Origin: Gordionus sp. m RMFG-2023 | Taxonomy: Eukaryota; Nematomorpha; Gordioida; Chordodea; Parachordodidae | NCBI RefSeq assembly: GCF_954871325.1 | Contig: NC_088776.1 | Location: 36,566,508 to 36,630,507 of the forward strand | Length of the DNA: 64,000 nt | Reading direction: 5' to 3' | Shown: piece after piece, positions 25,201-36,362 of the stretch | How the letters are laid out: each line of letters begins with the position of its first letter | How positions within the stretch are numbered: the stretch's first letter is position 1 | Program-made: the position numbers and the translations under genes | Notes under the pieces: model-generated | What the model saw: only the letters and a program-made list of their open reading frames with translations | Databases searched by the model: none | What the model was told of the DNA's origin: nothing

Positions 25201-25983
25201 ATACTTTATAAATTAATAAATAATCCATCAAAAATGATTAAAATGCTTTACCGTTTTATGAAGAGAGGAATTTGTAAAACTTGATTATCACTATAATTAT
25301 ATAGATTAAATTTTATTAGTTTGAATTCTTTTAAAAAGAAGAGTTTGTTGTTTGAAAAAAAATAATTATACTAATATTAAATTTCCAATAATTGATTTTT
25401 TTAAATATTATTTTTTTAAATTATTTTTTTAAAAAATTATTTATATTTTCTTATAATTATAAAAAAACCTATTTATATTTATTAAATAATTAATGGAAGA
25501 AAGTCAGTTAACCAAAAATAAAAAAACGTTATGAACAGTAGAGTCGGATTTTCAAGATCAGACTCATAACATTGCGCTAATAGAGAATATTTTAGCCCTT
25601 TGTCACACAGAGTATATAGTAGAGTTATCATTAATATACCATTTTGGTAAAATTATACACTATAAATGTGAATCAGATTGTTTGATTAATTTTTACAAAT
25701 TAATGCACATTATAAGATTTAATTTATAAAAAAATTCGCCATATATAGATTATTTTGCTTGTTCCTTTCCGATTCCGGTCAAAAAATAAGTTACGTTACA
25801 GTTTTGTTTCATGTTTCGGAACGTTCCATAACACGTTCCTATAGAATATATAATTTTTTTTCTGATTATATACTATACCAATTCTTTGCACTAATAGTAA
25901 TAATTAAGACATTTTCTAAAAAAATATTATTTATATTTGTGGAGTAGTGTTAATTTAAATTTGGGTATCGAAAACACCTCTAA
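22261..25983. other. AT-rich DNA with repeat fragments, no gene
   Basis: About 23120-23400 contains spaced GCCCAGATCGGCC, CCGGGCTG, GCCCAGCCCGG motifs typical of Ac-like hAT subterminal DNA. A 14-base C-run lies near 23712. A 27-bp tandem duplication (TTTAAATCAATTTGATTCTT) lies at about 24470-24525. About 24595-24630 reads GGCGTAGCCAAGAGATGGAG, an eroded copy of the hAT-like tip at 63474. Confidence 0.5.
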
Positions 25984-26308
25984 GGCCATTTCCAGACAAG
26001 ACGATTTTTCAAAGCGGTTTTGGGGTAATGTTACCAGAATTTATTTTTATTATTTCCATACAAAGGATACTAACTTGTTAAATTAATTTTTTTATATAAT
26101 ATATTATTTAAAAATAACAATCCGGAGCCACATTTCAAGAGGCCATTTAATCGTTATTAAAATCAAACCAATTTATTTTCTATTTACGATTGAAAAAATA
26201 GCGACCCGTGTTTTTTTATTATATAATAAGATTAATTCGACTAGTTTTTTTACGCTGGTAACATTACCCAAAAACCGCTTTGAAAAATCGTTCTGACTGG
26301 AAATGGCC
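25984..26308. mobile_element. PIF/Harbinger-type MITE, 325 bp
   Basis: Terminal inverted repeats of about 55 bases start GGCCATTTCCAGAC and end CTGGAAATGGCC. Inside them AAAGCGGTTTTGGGGTAATG pairs with CATTACCCAAAAACCGCTTT. Flanking TAA (25981-25983 and 26309-26311) is a 3-bp target duplication, as expected for PIF/Harbinger. The centre is AT-rich filler with no coding. The arms are well preserved, so insertion was probably fairly recent compared with the neighbourhood. Confidence 0.9.
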
Positions 26309-26311
26309 TAA

Positions 26312-27040
26312 CACATAAGTGATAGCAATATTATCCATTTGAAATTTGAAACTTTTATTATATATTATTTATTTTATAATAAAACAGTAAAAATTATATC
26401 AAATATGATTAAAAAAATTTTTTATAATCTTAATTCTTACAATATATATAAATTATGGGTAATATGTTATGAAAAGCATACTAGAATTAAGAAAAATGAA
26501 TATAATTATTATAAATTTTTAATATTATTTTTCGAAAGTGTTTGAGAAGTTCCGGGAACGTTTCCGAAATCTTGTTTCTTTTATTTCCATAGTTTTCTCT
26601 AAGTTTCGTTCCAGGAACGTGTCCGAAATGTTTGGCTACCTCTGGAAAGAAGTTGTCATGAAATTAATTTTTTTTTTAAACCGAATCAATAACTTTCTAT
26701 ATAAACGCCAATCTTAAAGATAAATTGTCATAACTATTTATAAATAATAATATATATCATTTAAACTATAAATTCACAAAGGATTTTAAGGATTTTATAA
26801 ATTTCAACTTAATTCGTCAGTAAAGTCAATATAATAATATACGATTAGTAAAACGAATAAAATACGAAGAATGTAGTATTCGATTTGAATTCGTTTTTGA
26901 ATAGGCCTAATTAACAAGATGAGTTTTATTGGTTGTCTGCATGTAAATTTTGATATTTTTGGTATATTCACTAAAAATTTTATAATGTTAATTTTAAATC
27001 ATATTTTTAGTATGTTCTTTAATGTATTAATTAAACGGTC
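26312..27040. other. AT-rich DNA, no recognised gene
   Basis: About 26535-26640 has repeated GGAACGT/ACGTTCC words (GTTCCGGGAACGTTTCCG) matched by similar words at 25760-25835, on the other side of the MITE. This suggests that the MITE landed inside an older element whose family I cannot name. Confidence 0.45.
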
Positions 27041-29283
27041 AGTAGCGTCGCCAAGATTTATCCAGTGGGAGGGGAAGGGGAATGTTGGGGAAGGGGGGGT
27101 GCCCGGTCTCTCTCATAAAAAATTATGATTAGATATTATCGATTTTCCCGAGGTTATCATTTCCGTTAAAGTTAACTTGGAAGTACTAATTCTCAAATCT
27201 ATGCCAATGTTTCATGCTGTAATCGTGCCTATGAGTACTTTAATCAGTATAGTAGTCAGAAAGAAATATTATTAGCAGCAAAATTTTGCCAACCTTACAA
27301 TTAAAAGGTGACTTGGAGCATTATTCTGAAAATTTTATCAATATTTAGTGCTCAATTGCATATAATTTTAATCCGTTTGGTAGGTAGTATGAAAAACATA
27401 AATTATTAACAAATCGGAGGTAAGAATTGCCAAAAGTGACAACATTATAAGAATTTTATTTAGGGTTACCAGCTATTTGTTTGAGATGATCAATTTTTTT
27501 TAAAATAAAACAAAATAGTCAGGCACGGCACATATAAATATTTTTCCTATTTATATTAAAAATTTGTAAATGCAAACAATTATGAACATTTAAAATAATA
27601 TTATAATATAACATGATGCTTTTTATTTTTAAATTTTAACTTAAATAAAATTAAAAGCCAAGACTTGGGTTATTTTTTCATAAGCTTTAGGATTAAATTT
27701 TGTCTTCGTTCATCATTCATTGATTCTCTGTTATTTGATAAAATCCTCTTGAGTATAGAGAATAACCCTCTCCCCCAAGAACAATCTATTGAATAGCACA
27801 TTTATACAATTCTTTAAAGGTAATACGATATTTTTCTTTATACAAATTATTAATATTTTTAAAATCATATATATATCTTTTAACTCCTTCAGCCGCTAAT
27901 CCCTTTGCGATTTTTTTGATGATGTATCTTTCAATATTAAGGTTTAATGAGGAGGGCCATTTTATCTACGATAAAATAATTTGGGTTATGGGGGAAAATT
28001 TATTTTAAAAAACAAGATGCAAAGTTGTAATCCTCAAAATAATCTATTTTCCTAATAATTTCCTTTGAAAAACTCCATTTAGAATCCTTTTCATTAACAA
28101 ATTTTAATGTGGTATTAATCAAATTATAAAGATATTTAGGCGTTTTACGAACCCTCGAGGATTTTTTCAGGAGTCAGATTAAATTTTGATATAAGAATTT
28201 TAGTCTCGTTCTTTAGAGTCGAATAAATTTTCACATCATTCATTTTTTATAATATTAATTGCAGAGTCAATCCAATTTTTAGTATCTGGAAATACTTATT
28301 TAACGGATTAATTATTACTAATATTTTGTAAATTACATTGGAAAATATAAAATAATTTTTATTTATGGTCTGACAGAAAAGTGTAATGACTTTGATTGGA
28401 TGATTAATGGAAACTTCACAGTTAAAAGTTCTAAAAGTAAAATAAATTTTTCTATCAGCCTCAAAATCCTCATAAATTATACAAATATTCCATATATACG
28501 AGTTATTAACAAGTTGCAACTTGTAATTGTTAGCAATGTACATAAAGCACCTTTTTATTATTTTTTTGGAGCATATTCTGTACTCCTCTATTTCGATCAT
28601 TCGACCAGATAGGGCATTTGCACCTTCATACACCTGGTTATTAATTTTAAAACCATTAAGTCTTTTTAAAATATAGTTTGTTAAATACTTTTACCAGAAG
28701 AACTTTCAAAATCAATTATTTCTATTAAATAGTCTAGAACTTTTTCACAAAAAATATACTTAATAATTGAACTCAAATTTTTGTCAACATCCTAAGCCTC
28801 CGCCTTAAGACAAGAAAATGGCATCTCTGTTTTGTTATAATTTAAGATAGATTTTAATGTTATTTCCGCCATGATAGATATGACCTCATTTGAATTTAAG
28901 GTGATGTATATTGGGAAATTTTTGATATTGAATTTTATTTAATTTTTAATCTTTTTAGCAGGTGTATAAAAACATCAATAAAAATTCTGAAGATTAAATT
29001 TTTTTTATCTGCAACATCAGTTATTGTAGTGGAACCAGCCCCACGAAAAATAGCTCTTGTAAGCTGAAATTGTATCAAATTAAATTTCGATTGCACTCAA
29101 CTTGATGGTTTATTTGGATTACACAAATATTTCCTACAAGGAAAACAATATTTTATAACTTACATTTTTTAAATTTGGGGGGAAATATTTTTGGAAGCCA
29201 TTGCTTTTTTTTTGGAGGTCAAACTTAAGGGCTAAAAAAATTTAAATTTGGAGTAGCCAGTCTCCCTCGTGATCTCGGCCAGG
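27041..29283 (-). mobile_element. hAT transposon (DUF4371/ZMYM1-like), broken
   Basis: The left end reads CAGTAGCGTCGCCAAGATTT followed by G-rich DNA with a GGGGGGG run. This is the familiar layout of hAT ends of the CAGTGGCGTAGCCAGG type. The right end near 29283 reads CTCCCTCGTGATCTCGGCC, the eroded counterpart. The transposase is on the minus strand between them. No clean 8-bp duplication is left, which suggests age. The exact right border is uncertain by a few bases. Confidence 0.72.
27675..28930 (-). pseudogene. hAT transposase relic (DUF4371/ZMYM1-like)
   Basis: The best preserved part is 28633-28247 on the minus strand, opening MYEGANALSGRM and continuing YIANNYKLQLVNNS. This matches the GYDGASNMSG and HC-x-HxLNLV core of DUF4371 transposases. 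Upstream of it, near 28860-28910, NEVISIMAEITLKSIL fits the segment that precedes the core in this family. At the other end, near 27755-27675, SNNRESMNDERRQNLILKLM is the tail of the dimerisation domain. Stops and frame changes separate these pieces and the middle is eroded. It is a relic with several breaks. Confidence 0.82.
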
Positions 29284-29289
29284 GACACG

Positions 29290-29830
29290 TATTTAAAAAT
29301 ACAAAGCATATTGTCAAGTATCAATTTTAAAAATTTTATTATAACGCCTTAGCATAATATCTTCCAAAAGTTGGTTGCTCGTTCATCTATGCAGTGAAGG
29401 AATGAATTACAAATGTAAAAAATATCTTAACCAACGCTAACCTCTATTAAATATATTAATATGAAAATATGATAAATTAACTTGGATTGCAGGAATAGCA
29501 AATAAAATTGAGGATAAAATATATAAATCAGAGTACTGTAAATTAGCAGATTCCATAAATGCAAAATATTTTCCTTCTTATCCAATCTTATTACAATTGC
29601 CAAATTCAATAATTATCTCTCCATTACTTTTCTCTGCAATCATTGGCACTCTTTTATGTATTTATTCCTGCCTTTCTTTAAGTTGTATCAATTTCTCTAA
29701 ATCATTTTGTACAATAACTTCCTCCGAACTATTATCATCCAATAAAATGGGCGTGGATATGGATTTAATTCTACTCTATAAATTATCAACCTTTTCGCAA
29801 AAATCTATTCATCATCATTAAGTAATATCT
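29290..29830 (-). pseudogene. Second hAT relic: Ac-like C-terminal domain
   Basis: On the minus strand near 29560-29440 one frame reads FAFMESANLQYSDLYIL and then SSILFAIPAIQVNLSYF. This fits the hAT C-terminal signature (ILSIPATQVSVERLFS type). QLLEDIMLRR near 29370 fits the LEDILLVR ending. Upstream (29600-29800) there is acidic coding-like sequence (DDNSSEEVIVQNDLEKLIQL). This type differs from the DUF4371 relic next to it, so two unrelated hATs lie back to back. Stops and frame changes interrupt it, and no ends were found. Confidence 0.65.
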
Positions 29831-29949
29831 TTAATATAGAGAATTTATACCGTTTATATTTAAATAAATTGAAAATATTAAAAAATCTCATTAAATTATT
29901 AATATTTGTATTTACAATTTTACAAATATCTTAATATATGGTTTAAAAT

Positions 29950-31410
29950 AATGTTGTAAACATTATAAAAAAAATCGAACACGTTTAACGTTCATCATCA
30001 AAAATAACGCGTTCACATTCAACCTTTACCGTCAAAAAAAAGGAACCACTTCATGAACATTATTTAAATTTCATATACTATTTGATTTAATATGGTCTTG
30101 GTTTTTTGTTCAGGCCGAGCCTAGCCCTACAAAAAAATTTGTTTTAGGTCAATGTCTGATCCATAGTATAATAAAAAATTCCCAAGCGTCCAAGCTGGTA
30201 ATAATTTTGAAAAGTTTTCCCCAAGCCCAGCCCAATATAATTTATAAAAATATTTTCCAAGCCCAACCCGACCCATAATAATTTTAAAAAAATTTTCTCA
30301 AACCTGGCCAATCCATAATAATTTTGAAATATTTTCCCAAGCCTGGATATAAGTAAATCTCTAAAAACCATATCAATATTATATCCTTTTTAATCCCGCT
30401 CAATTCTACTTCAGACCAAGGCCAACCTAATAAGACTAGTGATACTATTTTTTGAGTAAAAATATATTTAATTGAGACCCATCTGGGTTAAATATTATGT
30501 CGAATATCTAATATTAAAAAAATCCAAGCTAGATTCATGCACATAATAATGTTGGGAAAATTTTCTCAAGCCCCTAAAGACCATAATAATTTTGGAGTTA
30601 AGAACTGAAATAAAATATATAAAAGTCAAAATTCAATTAAAAATACAATCAGAATATAAAAGATATAATTGATATTTTAAATAATTATAATTCAAGCTGA
30701 TGCATGCGTAAAGCGTATACTTTTGAAACGGGAGGAGATTTGTGGTTAAATGCTGGTAGATGGCAAAAAATTAACATTACAAAATTGTAATAAGGTTAAG
30801 ATGATACACGATCATATTTTAACATTAAAATGATACCAAAATGATCATATATTGATTATGGAGATTATATATGTAGGATATAAATTTGTAATACTTTAAA
30901 TTGTGTTCATTATTAAAATATAAACCCTTGTTAAAAACAAATTTTCAAATAATTACACTAATGAATCTAAATGATATTAACTATTTTATATCTATGTATA
31001 TAAAATATATTATTTAATGTTTTTTTATGTATATTATTATAATATCCATAATAATTTAATAAGCCTATGAAATATAACAATCTAAAAGAAATTATTATGA
31101 TACTTATAGTTATATTATATAAAATAATAAATATTCCAATCAAATCTCTTTAAATTAGAATTTGAAGATTTTGAAACTGATATACTTTTTGGACACATTT
31201 TACATATGATAAGGATAGAATTAGGTTATGGAATATATGATGCTACTATTATTTTTTATATTTGGGCCATGGTAATGTTAATTCAGAATCAGATGATGAT
31301 AAAATAATCGTCAATAAAAAGGAACGCATTCATGTTCAAAGTACGTCAAAAAAAAAAGAACGTCGTTCCTAATATTTTTCAAAAAAACAAACTTAGCTGT
31401 TCGTTTACAA
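29950..31410 (-). mobile_element. TAGTGTTGTAAAC-family hAT element, reversed and degraded
   Basis: The left edge carries ATGTTGTAAACATT and the right edge carries GTTTACAAGAT. Subterminal AACGCGTTCA/GAACG words occur at both ends, as in the relatives at 34449 and 59103. Read on the minus strand, about 31150-31330 matches the inner left part of those relatives (ATTAACATTACCATGGCCCA; ATATCAGTTTCAAAATCTTC). The rest of the interior is different DNA, including the tandem repeat at 30160-30350, so this copy is rearranged or carries an insert. Confidence 0.68.
30160..30350 (-). repeat. Tandem repeat, about 39 bp, in an open frame
   Basis: Four to five diverged units of the type ATAATAATTTTGAAAATTTT plus CCCAAGCCC start near 30199, 30237, 30275 and 30315. 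Two looser units lie at 30540-30600. Because the unit is close to 39 bases, the minus strand is open for 75 codons (30144-30371) and reads as a 13-residue repeat (LGKIFQNYYGL). I take this as a by-product of repetition, not a gene. The same motif appears in the other orientation near 7525-7600. Confidence 0.7.
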
Positions 31411-31429
31411 GATTAACTTTAAAAAATAT

Positions 31430-31600
31430 TCACTGAACCCGGTTGAATTTGGGTTCAAAAAATCTATCAAGTTCGGTTCGGTTTTGGAAATTTTATAAAG
31501 TATGTTCAGGTTTGGTTCGAGTTCAAATTTTTTTCCAAAAACTGGGGTTTTCTTTTTCGGGTTTGGTTCGAGGCTCTGCTCTTAAGTCACTTTATATATG
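31430..31600. repeat. Ac-like hAT subterminal fragment
   Basis: Spaced AGTTCGGTTCGGTTTTGG, GGTTTGGTTCGAG and GGGTTTGGTTCGAGGCTCTG words end at GCTCTGCTCTTA. This resembles an Ac-like end (TAAGAGCAGAGC on the other strand). No partner end was found. Confidence 0.5.
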
Positions 31601-33115
31601 GGCGGATTCCGTGGATTAATATTAAATTAGTCTAAGGTTTCTTTATATTAATTTAGAAACCCTGATATTTTTATCTATCCTCCCCCCTCCCACTTTCTCT
31701 ACTTCATTCATCATAATGATTTACAATTCATAATTGAGTTATTTAACTAAATATTGATTAGGTCAAAACTATAAGATTTAATTTGAACCTAAGAAAATAA
31801 AAATACTTTATTATAAAAAAATATCTATGTTTTTTATATATTAGTAATCAAATTTCGACATATTTTTAAAAATTTACCAGTTCTAAAATTATTAAATTTT
31901 CACTTTGATGTAAGTTTCTCTTTTTATTGATTGTATAAGATATAGAAAGCCACATTAATTGTTTTATGGGTCATTACTTCCTTATTATTATTGTTCGTTT
32001 TCTATTGTATAAATTTATTCAAAATGAATATTCATTGATTTGATTCGATTCGAATCGAATCGAATAATAAAGTACAAACCTTATGAATGATTGAATGTGA
32101 ACAAATAATTATTCGGATATATCAATAATTTTAATTAAAATACATAATTAGATTATAAAAGTTTTAAATATATTATTATATTATTATTGTTCATTTTCAT
32201 AATATCCTTCCTTATAAAATTGACCTTTTTAAAAACAATTGATCCTTAAAGGGAGGAGATGCCAACATTACTGCTCCGACCCCTCATATTTCTTACCTTT
32301 TATTCAGAATATACAATAGTAGCTAAGGGTGTAGACCTCGGAAAAGAGACCAGAGGATCAAAGTAAGGAAGAGGAATATGGTAGGAAAACTAGAGTCAGA
32401 GATGACCATAGATATACAAATGAATGAATAATGTGATTAACAATTTAAAGAGTAAAATAATCTATCAATATTCATATGTATGATCAGTGGGGTTTTCTAT
32501 ATCAATATGCATCCTCAGCAATAAATTTTTATATGAAAATTGAATCATAAAGTCTGAACATTTTTAAAGAAGAAACTAGATTTACAAAAAAGATAATATA
32601 TGCATTCAACCAACTATAGCTAATAATTATTTATTGGTATACTCAGATCTTTTTATTAGCTTCGCAGTCACTTTAAGCATTACATTCTTGAATATAAAAT
32701 GGTAACAATTTATAGCGTTTGTAAAATTTTAAATATCTCGGTCTAAAGATAAAGAATGGATTTGAATGCCTAAAAGTCATAGTAAACCACTATTCGGCGA
32801 ATATCATGTTTCATTTATAATCCAACTTGGTTCATTTAATAAAAAATAGAATATACCCAGTGTCAAATATTTCGTTGAAAAATATTTATTCAAATCAAAG
32901 ATTTTAAAATTCGAAGTATATATGTTAAACAAAACATTTTAAATAAATTTAATTTATATGTTCTAACCTGTAAATAAAGGAGCTAACCTGAAGATCATTC
33001 CTTGCCCTATCCTATCGGGAACGGTTACGAATTTCTTGAAGTATTCATATTGAGAATGGGGATACAAGATGGCAGAAAAAAGTATTCAAAGCATATTTGG
33101 AAAATGTGATATCAA
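31601..33115. other. AT-rich DNA, no gene
   Basis: A perfect palindrome, GATTCGATTCGAATCGAATC, lies at about 32043-32062. About 32230-32420 is less AT-rich without a recognisable frame. C-rich CCCCCCTCCCAC near 31681 may be an eroded transposon end. Confidence 0.5.
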
Positions 33116-33984
33116 CAGAGTGGTTAAAAGATACTTCTCAAAGAGATCTTGGTATAGATACATATTTTAAAGGGGGTTTAGATACAGATACATTACTTTA
33201 AAATGTATCTATCAAATTCAATTTTTATTTTACATATATACAGAGTTTGCCGTTTTTTTGAACAGAAACTCTTAATATGAGGACACAAAATGCGTAAACA
33301 ACATTTTTATATTTTGTTCTCATTCAAATCGAACATCATATAAAATAAAAAATGCCAATACTTCTATTTTTATCGTTCTTTTGAAAAAATTCTCATTTAT
33401 AACGAAAATTTATTAGAGAATTTATTAATAAAAAAAATTATTTCATTAAACTATATATTGTCTAAAAGTCAGCGGAATATCTATTTTAAAAAATTTTAAA
33501 TAAATTTATTAGCTTAAAATAAGTTTATCCATCAAGGGTATTGTTTTTAATAATTATTGGGTGTCATGGCTAAGCAAGGATTTATATATTCCTTTACATG
33601 AGGAAAATATCATTCACAATCTTGAACTGATATCTATAGATTTTAAAAGAAAAATAATAATATTCAATGAATATTTATATATTTTTTTATATATAAGTTT
33701 TAATATGTTATATATAATCTATATTTTTATTATATAAGTCTCAATATTTTTTAATGTATATTTATTTAAATTATAAGCTCATATAAAATAAAATGATTTT
33801 TCCATTCAGATAAAAATATGAATTTTCCATTCAAATATATCTAAAAACAGATAAAGATACCTCTAAAATAAACTAGAAAAAAATATAGATATTTTTAACT
33901 AGATACGGATACCACATTTTTGTATTTAGATACAGTATGTACATATACATATAGTTACTTGTGTCTAGATACTTGATAAGTCTG
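33116..33984. mobile_element. Non-autonomous hAT element, GATAC subterminal type
   Basis: It starts CAGAGTGGTTAAAAGATAC and ends TCTAGATACTTGATAAGTCTG. The flanks are GATATCAA (33108-33115) and GATACCAA (33985-33992), an 8-bp duplication with one mismatch. AGATAC words are repeated near both ends. About 33660-33800 is alike in sequence to about 37250-37390 of the element at 36363. No transposase frame remains. Confidence 0.78.
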
Positions 33985-34448
33985 GATACCAAAATGGATA
34001 TTAGAATTAAGGAGGCGTTCAATTTAAAAGACATGAAAACAAACTTTCGTCTATATCCATATAAAAGTATTATGAAAACAAAATTTTGCTTAATACCATT
34101 TTTCTATAGTTTGTCTAATCCACTGTATAAGGTTATGATTTGAATACATATTGTTTTATATAATTATTGGCATATTTTGTGAGTAGGGGAGACTGGGAAT
34201 AGTGCTATCCCCGGAACAGGTATTTTCTTTCCTCAAATAATTTAAAAACGAATAAACTTTGATATTTAAAATTTAAACCATAAATGTATCTTAATAGGAT
34301 GTTTCAATAGTTCTAAAAATGCTTCGTACAAATTTGCTCATGAAAAGTTTTAAGTGCAAATTTAAATTTTAACTTCGAATCTAATTTTTTAATATTTTAC
34401 CTTTTACTAATATTTTTTTATAAAAGTCGACTAAATATCAATTTTAAA
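33985..34448. other. AT-rich spacer
   Basis: A short open frame overlapping the end of the preceding element (33961-34143) has no motif. Nothing else is recognised. Confidence 0.5.
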
Positions 34449-35687
34449 TAGTGTTGTAACAAAGTTCTTTTTTTTTGAAAAAAATGATGAACAGCGTTTC
34501 TTTTATTTTAAACGAACTTTGAACATGAACGATTCCTTTTTTACGACGAACGCTTCGAATTTAACGTTTGTTCAATTTTAAAAACACCTATTATTTTTAT
34601 TTATTTGAAAAATATAATATTAATCTGAATTTTTCAAAAAAAATTTCTTATTTTATAATCAATTTTCCTTTTTCACATTTCAATTTTTTTGACACGCCAT
34701 TATTATAGTTTATTAATTTGAATATTATTGTTTATATTTTAATTTAATAGATTAGCATAAGCATGGATATTATTTCATCATTTGATTCTGAAAATTCAAA
34801 ATCAGATGAATTAACATTACCATAGCCCAAATATAATTATTTATAGTAACACCCTATATTGAAGGAACTAATTCAATACTTATCAAATGTAAAATGCCCA
34901 AAAAGAATTATATCAGTTTCAAAATCTTCAAGTTATAATTTAAAACGAAATATGGTTGGAATATTAATTATTTTATTTTATATAATATAACTATGTAAAA
35001 TCATTAAATTTGAAGAAAAAATGCATTTGGAAATTTGACCCCAACAATAACGATGGTTATTTTAAAATTAGAAAAAATTAGTGGCCTAAAATATGGTCAA
35101 CTATTGTTAGACGCAGTATTAAATGGGTTTAATAAAAGGTAGTAAACCTATCACTATCAAACTTATAGAGTTATTGAAAAAATGCATTGAAAACCCTAGG
35201 AATGATAATGCAAGAACTGTTAATTCTGAGATATCCTTTTTTTTGACAAGGAAGTAGAGAATGGATTGGAGGAGGATAACTAATCTTAATTTATGCAAAG
35301 GATAAAACAAGTTTTTAATAAATTCCCCACGTTAAAAGATTTGTTTATTAAGTATAATATCGCAATCCCCTCATCTGCCCCTATAGAGCGCGTTTTTAGT
35401 TTAGCTAATATTAACTGCCAAGCGTTCCTGTCTATCAGATGAAAATTTTGAAAAACAATTATTATCAAAATAACTATATTATTTTTTAACATGACTAATA
35501 TATTGTTTTAAAAAATATAAGACATTTATTTATATTAAAATTAATTTTAAAAAAAATTTATCATCAAATTTTGAACGAATGTGAACGCGTTCCTTGAAAG
35601 TGAACGTGAGCGTGAACGCATTAGATTTTTGTCAATGAACGATGAATGCGAACGCATTCGATTATTTTAGAAATGTTTACAGCACTA
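34449..35687 (+). mobile_element. TAGTGTTGTAAAC-family hAT element, short copy
   Basis: It begins TAGTGTTGTAAC and ends GTTTACAGCACTA. Flanks ATTTTAAA (34441-34448) and ATTCTAAA (35688-35695) form an 8-bp duplication with one mismatch. Subterminal motifs GAACG/CGTTC (AATGTGAACGCGTTCCTTG near the right end) recur at both ends and in the relatives at 29950 and 59103. It keeps only the end of a transposase gene. Confidence 0.88.
35286..35420 (+). pseudogene. hAT transposase C-terminal fragment
   Basis: One plus-strand frame reads [20 protein letters not shown] and then [14 protein letters not shown]. This is the core of the hAT dimerisation domain (IPSSAAVERLFSxA). The frame then decays into AT-rich DNA. 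The stretch upstream to 34750 has only scattered coding-like pieces. It is a remnant within the 34449-35687 element. Confidence 0.85.
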
Positions 35688-35695
35688 ATTCTAAA

Positions 35696-36039
35696 TGATA
35701 AAGTAATCTTAATTTTATCATGTATAAAATTGACAATATTTATGGTAATTTTTAATATATTTAAATTAAATTTTAATTAAATATGAAAACTAAGGGAAGG
35801 TTTGGCTGGGTAAAAATTAGCCATTTTAAGCAGGGATTTATTTTGAATAAAATTTACCTATATTTAAAAGAACTCTAGAGTTTATGAGTTTGTCTAGGGT
35901 TACGAATAAGAATATAAAGATGATCGACTTATTATGTAAATTATATAAGTTATAACTAACATGTTCTTCCAGGTGATATATTTAATATGGAATAATCTGG
36001 TACATTTCACATATTTGACAATGTAATTTCATTTATTTA
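35696..36039. other. AT-rich spacer
   Basis: About 35800-35830 (TTTGGCTGGGTAAAAATTAG) loosely resembles the interior of the MITE at 36048. Nothing else is seen. Confidence 0.4.
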
Positions 36040-36047
36040 CTTAGGAC

Positions 36048-36191
36048 TATAGTTGGGTAATGGCTAAATGTTGGGTAATTTGGCACAATTTACAGGCTCA
36101 TGCCTGAGAAAATCGGTTAAAATTAAGGTGTTTTACTTACTGGCTTAAAGGTGGATTAAACGGCTAAAAATATAGTAATTACCCAACTATA
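36048..36191. mobile_element. 144-bp hAT-type MITE with exact 8-bp duplication
   Basis: Perfect 14-base terminal inverted repeats TATAGTTGGGTAAT/ATTACCCAACTATA enclose a short interior with further inverted TGGCTAAA words. The flanks are identical 8-mers CTTAGGAC (36040-36047 and 36192-36199). Perfect ends and duplication imply a young insertion. No coding capacity. Confidence 0.93.
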
Positions 36192-36362
36192 CTTAGGACT
36201 AATTTTTATATATAATTTTTTTTAAAGTCCAATAATATGCACCTCGAAAGTGTAAAAGATACCCCAGGGGTTTTTCGTAATTTTTCATTTTCTTAAATTT
36301 CACTTTAATAAAAAAACGAAAAGATTTTTTTCTTAAATATTAAGTTCTATCGTATAAAATAA

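Noticed and set aside
28400-28612. 70-codon plus-strand open frame
   Set aside because: It is the antisense shadow of the DUF4371 transposase relic on the minus strand.
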